From the NCBI RefSeq assembly GCF_002102155.1, contig NZ_LQOU01000039.1:62001-126000 (forward strand): DNA of 64,000 nt, read 5' to 3'. Made by a program: the position numbers and the translations under genes. Numbering within the stretch: the first letter of the stretch is position 1; every line of letters starts with the position of its first letter. The stretch is from Mycobacterium europaeum (GTDB lineage Bacteria > Actinomycetota > Actinomycetes > Mycobacteriales > Mycobacteriaceae). The notes below the pieces were generated by a model. It did no database searches. It saw nothing but the letters and a program-made list of their open reading frames with translations, and was not told the origin of the DNA. This document shows positions 33,168 through 41,421 of the stretch, in pieces.

Positions 33168-33916
33168 CCCACACCGGCGGCCCGGTCAGCGGCGTGGAGA
33201 TGTTCGCGCGCTACGCGTACGCGCCCAACGCGCTGGGCTACTGCGGTCCCCCGCTGGGCGCCACCCTGCGCGACGGTTCGGCCGGCGAGGTGCGCACGGC
33301 CGCGACGCGGTTCTCCGGGGCGTGGCCGTACCTGCGGGTGTTGTCGGCGCTGACCGGGATCGCGGACCCGCTGGATTACCGACTGGTGGAGTCGTACTGG
33401 CTGGGCGGTGGCGTCGGCGCCGGGCTGGACCCGCGGGACTTCTTCGAGGCGTTGTTGGAGATCATCGGCCCGCAGGCGGGCCGCTACTGGTCGCACCTGA
33501 CGCCCGAGTTGGCCCGCGAGGCCGCCGCCAACCACAGCTTCCACGTGTTCGGCGTGTATCCGTGGACGCGGTTCCTGGGCCGGGGCAGGGACGAACATCC
33601 CCTGACGGTGCTGGACAACTGCCGCATCACCTGGGGGACCGTGGTGTCGCGCGACCACGACCGGATCGAGGTGCTGCGCCGCGCGCTGGCCTTCGACGGC
33701 GGGGCGCTGGCGCTGTCCGAAACCTCCTCCGGCGTGTTCGACGTCTGGACCGACGGGTACAGCGCGGTCCCCGACGTGGCCGCCGGCGACGAGGTCGCGC
33801 TGCACTGGGGGCGGCTGTGCGGCCGGTTGTCGCCGCGACAGGTTCGCGCGCTGGCCGACGGGACCGAGCGCCAGCTGCGGCTGACGAGCCGCCGACTGGC
33901 GCACGCCTGGCGGTGA
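33164..33916 (+). CDS. Hydrogenase-locus protein of unknown function (DUF6390-like)
   Basis: The frame opens with TTG overlapping the hypD stop (TTGA), giving 250 residues; an internal GTG at 33194 or ATG at 33200 are alternatives. The sequence VEMFARYAYAPNALGYCGPP and VFGVYPWTRFLGRG is conserved in my memory of actinobacterial group 1h loci (DUF6390). No cofactor motif is visible. It is the last gene of the hydrogenase operon. Confidence 0.75.
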   Translation: MTHTGGPVSGVEMFARYAYAPNALGYCGPPLGATLRDGSAGEVRTAATRFSGAWPYLRVLSALTGIADPLDYRLVESYWLGGGVGAGLDPRDFFEALLEIIGPQAGRYWSHLTPELAREAAANHSFHVFGVYPWTRFLGRGRDEHPLTVLDNCRITWGTVVSRDHDRIEVLRRALAFDGGALALSETSSGVFDVWTDGYSAVPDVAAGDEVALHWGRLCGRLSPRQVRALADGTERQLRLTSRRLAHAWR

Positions 33917-33970
33917 TCGCCACAGTCAGCGGAAGCCGCGCGACGTCCCCCGGGTCGCCGCCATTGGCGG
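33914..33970. repeat. Degenerate interspersed repeat
   Basis: GGTGATCGCCAC at the end of the previous gene and GGGTCGCCGCCATTGGC about 40 bases later resemble the outer arms of the repeats at 16155-16286. The core is diverged. It marks the right end of the hydrogenase operon. Confidence 0.35.
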
Positions 33971-33993
33971 TCGGCTCATGCCAGACTGGCCCG

Positions 33994-35130
33994 GTGCCCG
34001 GTTCCCTCTGCGACGTGCTGCCGTCCGTCGCCGCACTGCTCGGCGCGCCGGGCGCCGCCGACAGGCTGGGTTTGGCCGACTGGCTCGGCGGGACCGATCA
34101 ACTCGATCGTGTCGCGGTCGTCCTGGTGGACGGACTGGGCTGGCACCTGCTCGACGAGCTGGCCGGCAGCGCCCCGCTGCTGGCCGCGGTGCTGGCCGGG
34201 CAAACCGGGCGCCTCATGGAGCTGAACTGCACGTTCCCGTCGACCACCCCGACGAGCCTGGTTTCCCTGGGCACCGGTGCGCAGCCCGGCGAGCACGGGA
34301 TTCTGGGCTTCACGCTCAACGTTCCCGGCACCGACCGGGTGCTCAATCACATCCTGTGGCGCGACGACCCACCGCACGCCCAGTGGCAGCCGTTACCGAC
34401 CTGGTTCGGGCGGCTCAACGCGGCCGGTGTGAGCGCGCGCGCCGTGTTGCCGGCCGCGTTCATGGGCAGCGGACTGACCGACGCGGCGTACCGCGGCGCC
34501 GAATTCCGCCCGATCCAGCCGGCGGACGACAACGCGCAGAAGGTGGCCGACGAGGTGCACGCGGCGCCGGGCCTGGTCTATGGCTACACCGCCGCCCTGG
34601 ACACCGCGGCGCACGCCTTCGGGGTCGGATCCGCCCAGTGGCACCAGGCGGCGGCCCAAGTCGACGCGCTGCTGACCCGGCTGGTCGAGACGCTGCCGCC
34701 GGGTGCGGCGCTGCTGGTGACGGCCGATCACGGCGGTTTCAACGTGCCGCCGCACGCACGGGTCGACCTCGACACCGACCCGCGGCTGGGCGCGGGAGTC
34801 CGCGTGGTCGCGGGCGAGCCGCGGGTGCGATACCTGCACACCCAGCCGGGCGCCGCGGCTGACGTGCAGGCCACCTGGAGCGAAGTGCTCGACGGCAGGG
34901 CGAACATCTACAGCCGGGAGCAGGCCGTGGCCACCGGGATGTTCGGGCCGGTCAGTCCGGCACATCTGGCGCGAATCGGCGACGTCGTCGCCGTCTGCAC
35001 GGGCGATGCCGCCGTCCTGGCCACCGGGCACGAACCGCCGGAAACGGCCCGCCTCGTCGGCTTTCACGGCGCGGCGACACCCGCCGAAATGGCCATCCCG
35101 CTCATCGCCTTCAGCTCCGCCGCCGCTTAG
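33994..35130 (+). CDS. Alkaline phosphatase superfamily protein (nucleotide pyrophosphatase/phosphodiesterase-like)
   Basis: The 378-residue protein has VVLVDGLGWHLL (metal-binding Asp), TFPSTTPTSLVSLGTG (nucleophile Thr), and VTADHGGFN (metal-binding Asp-His), the layout of the phosphodiesterase/nucleotide pyrophosphatase branch of the alkaline phosphatase superfamily. There is no signal peptide, so it appears cytoplasmic. The GTG start lies 77 bases after the hydrogenase operon. The substrate is unknown, and any link with hydrogenase is unproven. Confidence 0.82.
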   Translation: MPGSLCDVLPSVAALLGAPGAADRLGLADWLGGTDQLDRVAVVLVDGLGWHLLDELAGSAPLLAAVLAGQTGRLMELNCTFPSTTPTSLVSLGTGAQPGEHGILGFTLNVPGTDRVLNHILWRDDPPHAQWQPLPTWFGRLNAAGVSARAVLPAAFMGSGLTDAAYRGAEFRPIQPADDNAQKVADEVHAAPGLVYGYTAALDTAAHAFGVGSAQWHQAAAQVDALLTRLVETLPPGAALLVTADHGGFNVPPHARVDLDTDPRLGAGVRVVAGEPRVRYLHTQPGAAADVQATWSEVLDGRANIYSREQAVATGMFGPVSPAHLARIGDVVAVCTGDAAVLATGHEPPETARLVGFHGAATPAEMAIPLIAFSSAAA

Positions 35131-35235
35131 CGCTGCCGATCGGCAGGGCCACCGCTGACGCACGCGGGATTTTGACCGTTTTCACAGCTCGTTTGGACTT
35201 GCGGTCCAAGCTTCGCGTTGTAGGTTCGGGCCACT

Positions 35236-35691
35236 GTGACAGTCGGAGGCGCCTGCCGGGTTTCGCGATGGCCGTCAGCCATCGCGATCACTGCGGCGAT
35301 CTGCCTGTTCGGCGCGGTCACCGCGGGCTGGTCGTCGGGCGGGACCGCGGTGGCCGGTGTGGGAGTGCCGCAGGCGTCGGCGCTGTCCACGCAGACCGTC
35401 CACGCCGGCGCAGACGCAGCGCCGGTGCAGGCGCACGGCGCCAGCGCTGTCGCACCGCGTTTTTCGTCCGGCTCGGCTCCGACACATCACAACAAATTCA
35501 CCAAGCGCGCGTGGATGACGCGGGACCGGCCGCCGACGTGGGCGCGTTTGATACCTCCATCAATCGGGCCCCCGTTGCCGGATTCGTTTGCGGCCGCGGC
35601 ATTTTGGGCGCCCGGCACACCCTCCCGCGATCCCGGGGCGGTTCCGCCCGACCGGGACCTGCTGACGCGGCTCTGCATCGCTCGCTGCTGA
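35236..35691 (+). CDS. Putative secreted or membrane-anchored hypothetical protein
   Basis: The 151-residue frame begins at a GTG and has a signal-like N-terminus: a basic start, then AIAITAAICLFGAVTAG, then Ala/Gly/Val-rich sequence. The rest is Pro/Ala-rich and low in complexity, with no domain I recognise, and ends LLTRLCIARC. A possible ribosome-binding site is weak. It may be a small exported protein, or an open frame kept by chance in this GC-rich DNA. It precedes an orphan PPE gene on the same strand. Confidence 0.4.
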   Translation: MTVGGACRVSRWPSAIAITAAICLFGAVTAGWSSGGTAVAGVGVPQASALSTQTVHAGADAAPVQAHGASAVAPRFSSGSAPTHHNKFTKRAWMTRDRPPTWARLIPPSIGPPLPDSFAAAAFWAPGTPSRDPGAVPPDRDLLTRLCIARC

Positions 35692-35840
35692 GGGATCCGT
35701 CGCCGGCGGCTGCCGCCGTCGTTGCACTGCCGCGCGTGCAGTGAGGCCCGTAACCCTTCGGCCTACGTCCCAACAGAAGAGTCCACATGCTCGCACCGGC
35801 CCCATTGGGCGCCGATACCGCCGTCGTTAGGCAGAGATCA

Positions 35841-36719
35841 ATGAATTTCACGACGCTCCCGCCGGAGATCATCTCCGGGCAATTGCATGCCGGTCCTGGA
35901 CCGAAACCGATGAAAGAAGCAGCGGCGGCCTGGGCCCTGCTGGCCAACCGACTGCACGCCGCGGTCGCGGACTACCGGGCGGTCACCTCGAAGCTGCTGG
36001 CCCGATGGGAGGGCCCGCCGGGCGCGATCCCCTACACCGAGTGGCTCAACACCACCGCGATACGCGCCGCGCAAGCGGCCACCCAGGCCGCCGCGGCGGC
36101 GGAGGCCGCCGAAACGGCTCTGGCGGCGACCGTTCCGCCGTCGGAGATCGGCGCCAACCGAGCGCTGCGCGGCTCGCTGGTTTCGGCGGATGCGCTGGGG
36201 CTGGCCGGCCCGGCGATCGCCGACACCGAGGCCGACTACGACCGGATGTGGGCCCAGGACGCCGCGGCCATGTACGCCTACGCCGGGGCCTCGGCGCAGG
36301 CCGCGGTCCTCACGCCGTTCACCACGCCGCCCGGCCGCGTGACGGAAGGCACCTGGGCGCTCAAGTCCGCGCCGGAGGTGGTGTCGGCCGGCCGGCAGCT
36401 GATCTCGGCCGTTCCCACCGCCCTGCGCGCGCTGTCGGAGTCGCCGCTGACCACGTTCGACGTCTCGCTCGCGTCGGTGACGTGCCCTCTGTCCAAGCTC
36501 AGCTCGCTGACGGCGCCCTCGGGTGTGGCGATCGCCTACCTGAATTCGCTCAACAAGGCGGCGGCAGTGCGGTGCCTGCTGCCCGACCGGCGTGGCGGCG
36601 GTCGGGCGGGAACGACCGCGCGGCCCGGCGGCGCGACGTCGGTCGGGGCGCTGTCGGTGCCGCCGGCCTGGGTGGCGGCCGCCGCACCGGCGGCCGTCTA
36701 CCACGGAACGGTCGCCTAG
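35841..36719 (+). CDS. PPE family protein (PPE-SVP type, short)
   Basis: The 292-residue protein begins MNFTTLPPEI, with the Pro-Pro-Glu at residues 7-9, and has the WxG turn WEG (56-58) of the PPE helical domain, then ATVPPSEIGANRALRGSLV and ADYDRMWAQDAAAMYAYAG, all hallmarks. The C-terminal part contains VGALSVPPAWVAAA, the SVP motif. The M at 35841 fixes the start; upstream codons are not PPE-like. No PE or ESX gene is adjacent, so its partner must be elsewhere. Secretion by a type VII system is expected from the family. Confidence 0.92.
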   Translation: MNFTTLPPEIISGQLHAGPGPKPMKEAAAAWALLANRLHAAVADYRAVTSKLLARWEGPPGAIPYTEWLNTTAIRAAQAATQAAAAAEAAETALAATVPPSEIGANRALRGSLVSADALGLAGPAIADTEADYDRMWAQDAAAMYAYAGASAQAAVLTPFTTPPGRVTEGTWALKSAPEVVSAGRQLISAVPTALRALSESPLTTFDVSLASVTCPLSKLSSLTAPSGVAIAYLNSLNKAAAVRCLLPDRRGGGRAGTTARPGGATSVGALSVPPAWVAAAAPAAVYHGTVA

Positions 36720-37456
36720 CGCCGGCTCAGCCCCGCGTACGCCCGCGCGGCGTCCACCACGGCGGCAAAGAGGCGCAAGTCGTCCAACGACTGTTCCGGA
36801 TGCCATTGCACCGCAAGCACAAACGCGTCCCCGGGCAGCTCCAGCGCCTCGACCACGCCGTCGGGATCCCAGGCGCTGACCACCAGGCCCGCACCGACTT
36901 CGTCGATCGCCTGGTGGTGGTAGCACGCCGCGTCGGTGGACTCCCCCACCAACGCCGCCAGCCGGGTGCCCGCGACCGTGCGCACCGGCAACCTGGTGAA
37001 CACCCCTTCGCCCGCGCGATGCCCGTCGTGCCCGAGCACGTCGGGCAGGTGCTGGTGCAGGGTGCCGCCGAGCGCCACGTTCAGCACCTGCGCGCCGCGG
37101 CAGATGCCCAGCACCGGCAGCCCCCGGTCCAGCGCGCCGCGCAACAGCGCGAGCTCCCAGGCGTCGCGCAGCGGGCTCGGCTTGTCGGTGTCGGCATGCG
37201 GTTGCTGGCCATACGCGGCGGGGTCCAGGTCGTAGCCGCCGGTGATCACCAGACCGTCCAGGCCGGCGAGGACCGCACCGACCGTCTCCGGTTCCGCCGG
37301 CTGTGGTGGGAGCAACACCGCGGCCCCGCCGGCCAGGACGATCCCCTGCAAGTAATCGGCCGGCAGGTAGCCCGCGGGCATGTCCCAAATCCCGGTCTGC
37401 ACCCGCTCCAAGTAGGACGTCAGGCCCACGACCGGGCGCCGAGAGGCGTGCACCAT
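36716..37456 (-). CDS. Class I glutamine amidotransferase-like hydrolase (PuuD type)
   Basis: The 246-residue protein belongs to the peptidase C26 group: the nucleophile elbow is GICRGAQVLN and the catalytic His-Glu pair is in QWHPEQS. TGGYDLDPAAYG is also typical of gamma-glutamyl-GABA hydrolase. It corresponds to M. tuberculosis Rv2859c, where the next gene is the glutamine synthetase-like glnA4, suggesting polyamine or gamma-glutamyl amine breakdown. Here glnA4 is absent. It converges with the PPE gene and overlaps it by 4 bases. Confidence 0.88.
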   Translation of the reverse strand: MVHASRRPVVGLTSYLERVQTGIWDMPAGYLPADYLQGIVLAGGAAVLLPPQPAEPETVGAVLAGLDGLVITGGYDLDPAAYGQQPHADTDKPSPLRDAWELALLRGALDRGLPVLGICRGAQVLNVALGGTLHQHLPDVLGHDGHRAGEGVFTRLPVRTVAGTRLAALVGESTDAACYHHQAIDEVGAGLVVSAWDPDGVVEALELPGDAFVLAVQWHPEQSLDDLRLFAAVVDAARAYAGLSRR

Positions 37457-37601
37457 CGCGATTCCTTCCGATCGACGACCGCCATCAATCCCCGCGACAC
37501 GTTACCGGGCGGGAGCGATCAGCACCGACCGCGACGGACGATGTCCGGGAGCTCCGGCAAACCGCTTGCGCAAGTGAGGATTCCGAGCACCGAACCGGTG
37601 A

Positions 37602-38162
37602 TTACCAGGTACTGGTGCGCAATACGATCTCGGCAGCCAACTGTGCGGTCGACTCCTGCACGGTGCGCCTGCCCAGGTGCACCACGCGGTATTCGGCGTA
37701 GACGTACTGCTGGCTGGCGCGCGCCACCGCGCGCGCGGCCGGCGAGCTGAACAGCACCGTGGTGCCGATCTCCACCGGCGGGCAATGCTCGTCGTGAACG
37801 ACGCCCTGGCGGTCGGCCACCCGCGGATGCCCGCGGTCGATCACCACCAGGCCGACGAAGCGGCCCAGCTTCGTCGCCGCCAGCTCCCAGGCCAGGTCGC
37901 CGCCGGCGCGGTCGCCCACCACCACCGCCCACCCGATGGCCAGCGCGTCGAGGATGCCGACCACCGACTTCGGGGTCAGGCGCGGGTCGAGACCGATGAC
38001 GACCGTGCGAAGCGACGCGGTGTGCAGACGCTCGCAGACCGCGTCGTACGCGGCGGGGGCGCGTTCCTCGTCGCCCAGGATGACGACCACGACGCCCTGC
38101 TCGGGGCCGGCGACGGACACCGGCACGGGAAACCCGTCGAGCGTGGTCATCATGGAGGGCAC
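37602..38162 (-). CDS. Small alpha/beta hydrolase-like protein
   Basis: The 186-residue frame (GTG at 38162; ATG at 38153 or 38150 are alternatives) has the pattern of an alpha/beta hydrolase core: VVVVILGDEERAP, then WAVVVGDRAGGDLAWELAA at the nucleophile elbow, then GLVVIDRGHP. The elbow has Asp instead of Ser, so hydrolase activity is doubtful. There is no clear ribosome-binding site. It lies between the amidotransferase and cobQ on the same strand, in the place where M. tuberculosis has glnA4. Confidence 0.6.
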   Translation of the reverse strand: MPSMMTTLDGFPVPVSVAGPEQGVVVVILGDEERAPAAYDAVCERLHTASLRTVVIGLDPRLTPKSVVGILDALAIGWAVVVGDRAGGDLAWELAATKLGRFVGLVVIDRGHPRVADRQGVVHDEHCPPVEIGTTVLFSSPAARAVARASQQYVYAEYRVVHLGRRTVQESTAQLAAEIVLRTSTW

Positions 38163-38282
38163 CTACGCACGCTACAACCGATCGGCCTGCGCGCGCGACG
38201 ATTTCTTCAACATCCGTGCGCGATCAACGGGATTGCGTCGCCGTCAATTCCGCTTCCGCCACGCGACAACACGACGAATACC

Positions 38283-39794
38283 TCAGGGCCGCAACCGAGT
38301 TGCGAGGTGCGGCCGACGCGGCGGCGGACCGTCGAGCAGCCCGAGGACCGCGTCGACGTCGAGGTGCGCAACCAGCAGATCCGCGATGCGGTCGAGTTGG
38401 GCGTCGCGTCGCGCGGCCACGTCGGTGTCGGCCACGACGAACCCGCCGCGGCCGGCCGCGGCGGCGACCCGGGTCAGCCACGCCCGGCGGAAGTCGTCGT
38501 TGTCGAGCAGGCCGTGCCAATGCGTGCCGAAGACCGCGCCGCGCGCAACGCCGTGTGGTTGACAGTCTCGGCCGCCCTCCACGCCGAACCAGGTCTGTTC
38601 GGCGCACCGCGTCACCCGGCCATGGTGGATTTCGTATCCGGCGAGCGGCGGCGGCCACCGGCGCAGAATCTTGGCCTCGCCGAAGGCGATGTCGGCGTCC
38701 AACAGCCCCAGCCCGGCGACCTCGCCGGCCCGCGATTCCACGGTGTCGTCGATGCGCCGGCACAGCATCTGGAAACCCCCGCAGATACCCAGCACCGGCT
38801 TGCCGGCCGCGGCGTGCGCGGTGATCGCCTCGGCCAGGCCGCGATCCCGCAACCAGGCCAGATCGGCCACGGTCGACTTGCTCCCGGGAAGCACGATCAC
38901 GTCGGTCCCGGCCAGGTCGGCCGGGTCGGTGCTCCAGCGCACCAGGACGCCGGGTTCGCAGGCCAGCGCCTCGACGTCGGTGGAGTTGGAGATCCGCGGC
39001 AACCGGATCGCGGCCACCCGCAGCCAGTCACGCCCGCGCGGCGGCGCCGGGGTGCCGACGACCCGGTGCGCGACCACCGACAGCGAGTCCTCGGCGTCCA
39101 GCCACAGCTCGTCGGCGTAGGGCAGCACCCCGTAGGTCGGGCGGCCGGTCATCTCGTGCAGCTGCCGCAGCCCGGGCTCCAGCAGCGCGAGATCCCCGCG
39201 GAACTTGTTGACCACGAAGCCCGCGATCAGCTCTTGGTCGCCGGGCTCGAGCACCGCGACCGTCCCGAACAGGTGCGCGAGCAGGCCGCCACGGTCGATG
39301 TCGCCGACCAGGATCACCGGCAGGTTCGCCGCCCTGGCCAGGCCCATGTTGGCCAAATCGGTTGCCCGCAGATTGATTTCGGCCGGCGAACCGGCACCCT
39401 CACAGATGACCGCGTCGAATTCTTCACGCAGGAACGATAATTCGGCCGCAACGATCCCCGCGAGGCGATCCCGATGCCGCACATAGCTTGCCGCGGTCAC
39501 CGAATCGGCGACCTGGCCCCGGATCACCAGCTGCGACGTCCGGTCGCTGCCCGGTTTGAGCAGGATCGGGTTGAACCGCACGCTGGGCTCCAACCCCGCC
39601 GCCCGCGCCTGCAGCGCCTGGGCCCGGCCGATCTCGCCGCCGTCGACGGTGACCACCGAGTTGTTGGACATGTTCTGCGCCTTGAACGGCGCCACCCGAA
39701 CGCCGCAGCGCGCCAGCAGCCGGCACAGGCCCGCGACCACCACCGATTTCCCGGCGTCGGAGCTGGTGCCGGCGACCAGCAGCGCCCCGCTCAC
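38283..39794 (-). CDS. cobQ: Cobyric acid synthase CobQ
   Basis: CobQ amidates four side chains of adenosylcobyrinic diamide. The start GTG at 39794 gives VSGALLVAGTSSDAGKS with the P-loop-like region, followed by VAPFKAQNMSNNS. The C-terminal amidotransferase domain has GICGGFQML (nucleophile Cys) and THWHGLLDN (His). The frame stays open to a GTG at 39815, but the family starts near the chosen codon. The gene is far from the cobB/cobO block, sits next to mapB, and has no equivalent at this place in M. tuberculosis. Confidence 0.92.
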   Translation of the reverse strand: MSGALLVAGTSSDAGKSVVVAGLCRLLARCGVRVAPFKAQNMSNNSVVTVDGGEIGRAQALQARAAGLEPSVRFNPILLKPGSDRTSQLVIRGQVADSVTAASYVRHRDRLAGIVAAELSFLREEFDAVICEGAGSPAEINLRATDLANMGLARAANLPVILVGDIDRGGLLAHLFGTVAVLEPGDQELIAGFVVNKFRGDLALLEPGLRQLHEMTGRPTYGVLPYADELWLDAEDSLSVVAHRVVGTPAPPRGRDWLRVAAIRLPRISNSTDVEALACEPGVLVRWSTDPADLAGTDVIVLPGSKSTVADLAWLRDRGLAEAITAHAAAGKPVLGICGGFQMLCRRIDDTVESRAGEVAGLGLLDADIAFGEAKILRRWPPPLAGYEIHHGRVTRCAEQTWFGVEGGRDCQPHGVARGAVFGTHWHGLLDNDDFRRAWLTRVAAAAGRGGFVVADTDVAARRDAQLDRIADLLVAHLDVDAVLGLLDGPPPRRPHLATRLRP

Positions 39795-39808
39795 CCTATT
39801 TCGGCCAC

Positions 39809-39858
39809 CAGACACAAACTCGCATCAATCAGGCGGAAAGCATGCGAGTTTGCGTCTG
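39809..39858. repeat. Long inverted repeat between mapB and cobQ
   Basis: The arms CAGACACAAACTCGCAT (39809-39825) and ATGCGAGTTTGCGTCTG (39842-39858) pair at 16 of 17 positions around a 16-base loop. It lies just past the mapB stop and upstream of cobQ, and may act as a transcript hairpin or an insulating repeat. Confidence 0.6.
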
Positions 39859-39873
39859 CTCGCGGTGGGCGTG

Positions 39874-40731
39874 TCACGCAACCGTGAGGATCTCGACGCC
39901 GGTGTCGGTCACCAGCAACGTGTGCTCGAACTGCGCGGTCCACTTGCGGTCCTTGGTGACCACCGTCCAGCCGTCGTCCCAGATTTCGTAGTCCAGGCCG
40001 CCGAGGTTGATCATCGGTTCGATGGTGAACGTCATCCCCGGCTGCATGACCGTCGTGACCGAGGGCTGGTCGTAATGCAACACGACCAGCCCGTTGTGGA
40101 AGGTGGTGCCGATGCCGTGTCCGGTGAAGTCACGAACCACGTTGTACCCGAACCGATTCGCATAAGCCTCGATGACGCGGCCGACGACCGACAGGGCGCG
40201 GCCCGGCTTGACGGCGTTGATCGCACGCATCGTCGCCTCCCGGGTCCGCTCGACCAGCAGCCGGTGTTCCTCGGAGACGTCGCCGGCCAGGAAGGTCGCG
40301 TTGGTGTCGCCGTGCACCCCGTCGATGTAGGCGGTCACGTCGATGTTGACGATGTCGCCGTCTTCGATCACGGTCGAGTCGGGGATTCCGTGGCAGATGA
40401 CCTCGTTGAGCGACGTGCAACACGACTTCGGGAAGCCCTTGTAGCCCAGCGTGGACGGGTAGGCGCCGTGGTCGATCATGTAGTCGTGGGCGATCCGGTC
40501 CAGTTCGTCGGTCGTCACCCCGGGCGCCACCGCTTTGCCCGCCTCGGCCAGCGCGCCGGCCGCGATCCGGCCGGCGACCCGCATCTTCTCGATCACCTCC
40601 GGGGTCTGCACCCACGGCTCGCTGCCCTCGCGCACGGTGGACTTCCAGGCGTATTCCGGACGGGCGATACGGCTGGGCACCGGCAGAGTCGGGGACAACT
40701 CTCCGGGGGAAAGCGCGGTGCGAGCGGGCAT
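39874..40731 (-). CDS. mapB: Methionine aminopeptidase (MapB type)
   Basis: The enzyme removes the initiator Met. The start at 40731 (MPARTALSPG) gives 285 residues, equal to M. tuberculosis MapB; about 40 N-terminal residues are the mycobacterial SH3-binding-type extension. Metal ligands are in DIVNIDVTAYIDGVHGDTNATF (two Asp), GHGIGTTFH (His), FTIEPM (Glu) and FEHTLL (Glu). Confidence 0.96.
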   Translation of the reverse strand: MPARTALSPGELSPTLPVPSRIARPEYAWKSTVREGSEPWVQTPEVIEKMRVAGRIAAGALAEAGKAVAPGVTTDELDRIAHDYMIDHGAYPSTLGYKGFPKSCCTSLNEVICHGIPDSTVIEDGDIVNIDVTAYIDGVHGDTNATFLAGDVSEEHRLLVERTREATMRAINAVKPGRALSVVGRVIEAYANRFGYNVVRDFTGHGIGTTFHNGLVVLHYDQPSVTTVMQPGMTFTIEPMINLGGLDYEIWDDGWTVVTKDRKWTAQFEHTLLVTDTGVEILTVA

Positions 40732-40765
40732 GCCGACCAGCTTAATCACGCCGCGCGACGCCGGC

Positions 40766-41350
40766 TCAGCCGAAGCGGCCGCGCAGCAACGCGCGCCGCG
40801 GCCCCCGGATGGTCACCGAACCGCACACCACCCGCCCCGTCAGCACGACGTGCGGCCGCCCTTCGCCCGGCGCGTCTTTGCGGCGGTCGCTGGCGCTGCC
40901 CACATAGACCTCCACGTCGTCGATCGACGCGCTGGCGCCGTCGGGCAGTCGGATCTCCACCGAGCCGAACCGCATGTCGAGTTCGATGACCACCACCGGG
41001 CCCGCGAACCGGGCCTTGGTGAGGTCGAGTTCGATCGAGCCCAGCCGCCGGACCAGCGCAAGGCGGGTCGGCACCGTCCACTCCCCGTGCCGTTTGAGTG
41101 AGCCGGCCCAGCCACGCAACTCGACCCGGTCGGCCGCGGAGGTGACGATGGCGCCAGGGCCGGGCAGGTCACCGACCAGCCCGTCGAGCTCGCCCCGGGT
41201 GCGCGCGTAGGACACCTGCGACGAGCGCTGCTCGAATTCGTCGATATCGATCAGGCCCAGCGCGACGGCGTTGTGCAGCCGCCGCATCGTGCCGTTGCGG
41301 TCGGCGTCCGAGACCCGCAACGCGACCATGTCGCCGCCGGTATCCGTCAT
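40766..41350 (-). CDS. DUF1707 domain protein (Rv2862c-like)
   Basis: The 194-residue protein begins with a DUF1707 domain: LRVSDADRNGTMRRLHNAV then GLIDIDEFEQRSSQVSYARTRGEL. The rest is a repetitive beta region (GSIELDLTKARFAGPVVVIELDMRFGSVEI) like the C-terminal LiaF/DUF2154-type domain. DUF1707 proteins are common near actinobacterial membranes and stress systems, but this one has no transmembrane helix. It keeps the M. tuberculosis position between mapB and the penicillin-binding lipoprotein; the vapBC pair found there is absent. Confidence 0.85.
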   Translation of the reverse strand: MTDTGGDMVALRVSDADRNGTMRRLHNAVALGLIDIDEFEQRSSQVSYARTRGELDGLVGDLPGPGAIVTSAADRVELRGWAGSLKRHGEWTVPTRLALVRRLGSIELDLTKARFAGPVVVIELDMRFGSVEIRLPDGASASIDDVEVYVGSASDRRKDAPGEGRPHVVLTGRVVCGSVTIRGPRRALLRGRFG

Positions 41351-41421
41351 GCTCGCAATTTACCGCCGAAGCGGCCCCGGGGACCGCCTCAGGCCAGATG
41401 GCGCCGCGCTTGCGAACGGAG

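Noticed and set aside
36005..37750. 581-codon plus-strand open frame
   Set aside because: It overlaps the PPE gene in another frame and the amidotransferase gene on the other strand; both real genes have full family motifs.
38283..39815. CobQ start at 39815
   Set aside because: The extra seven residues have no support in the family; the start at 39794 leads directly into the conserved VSGALLVAGT sequence.
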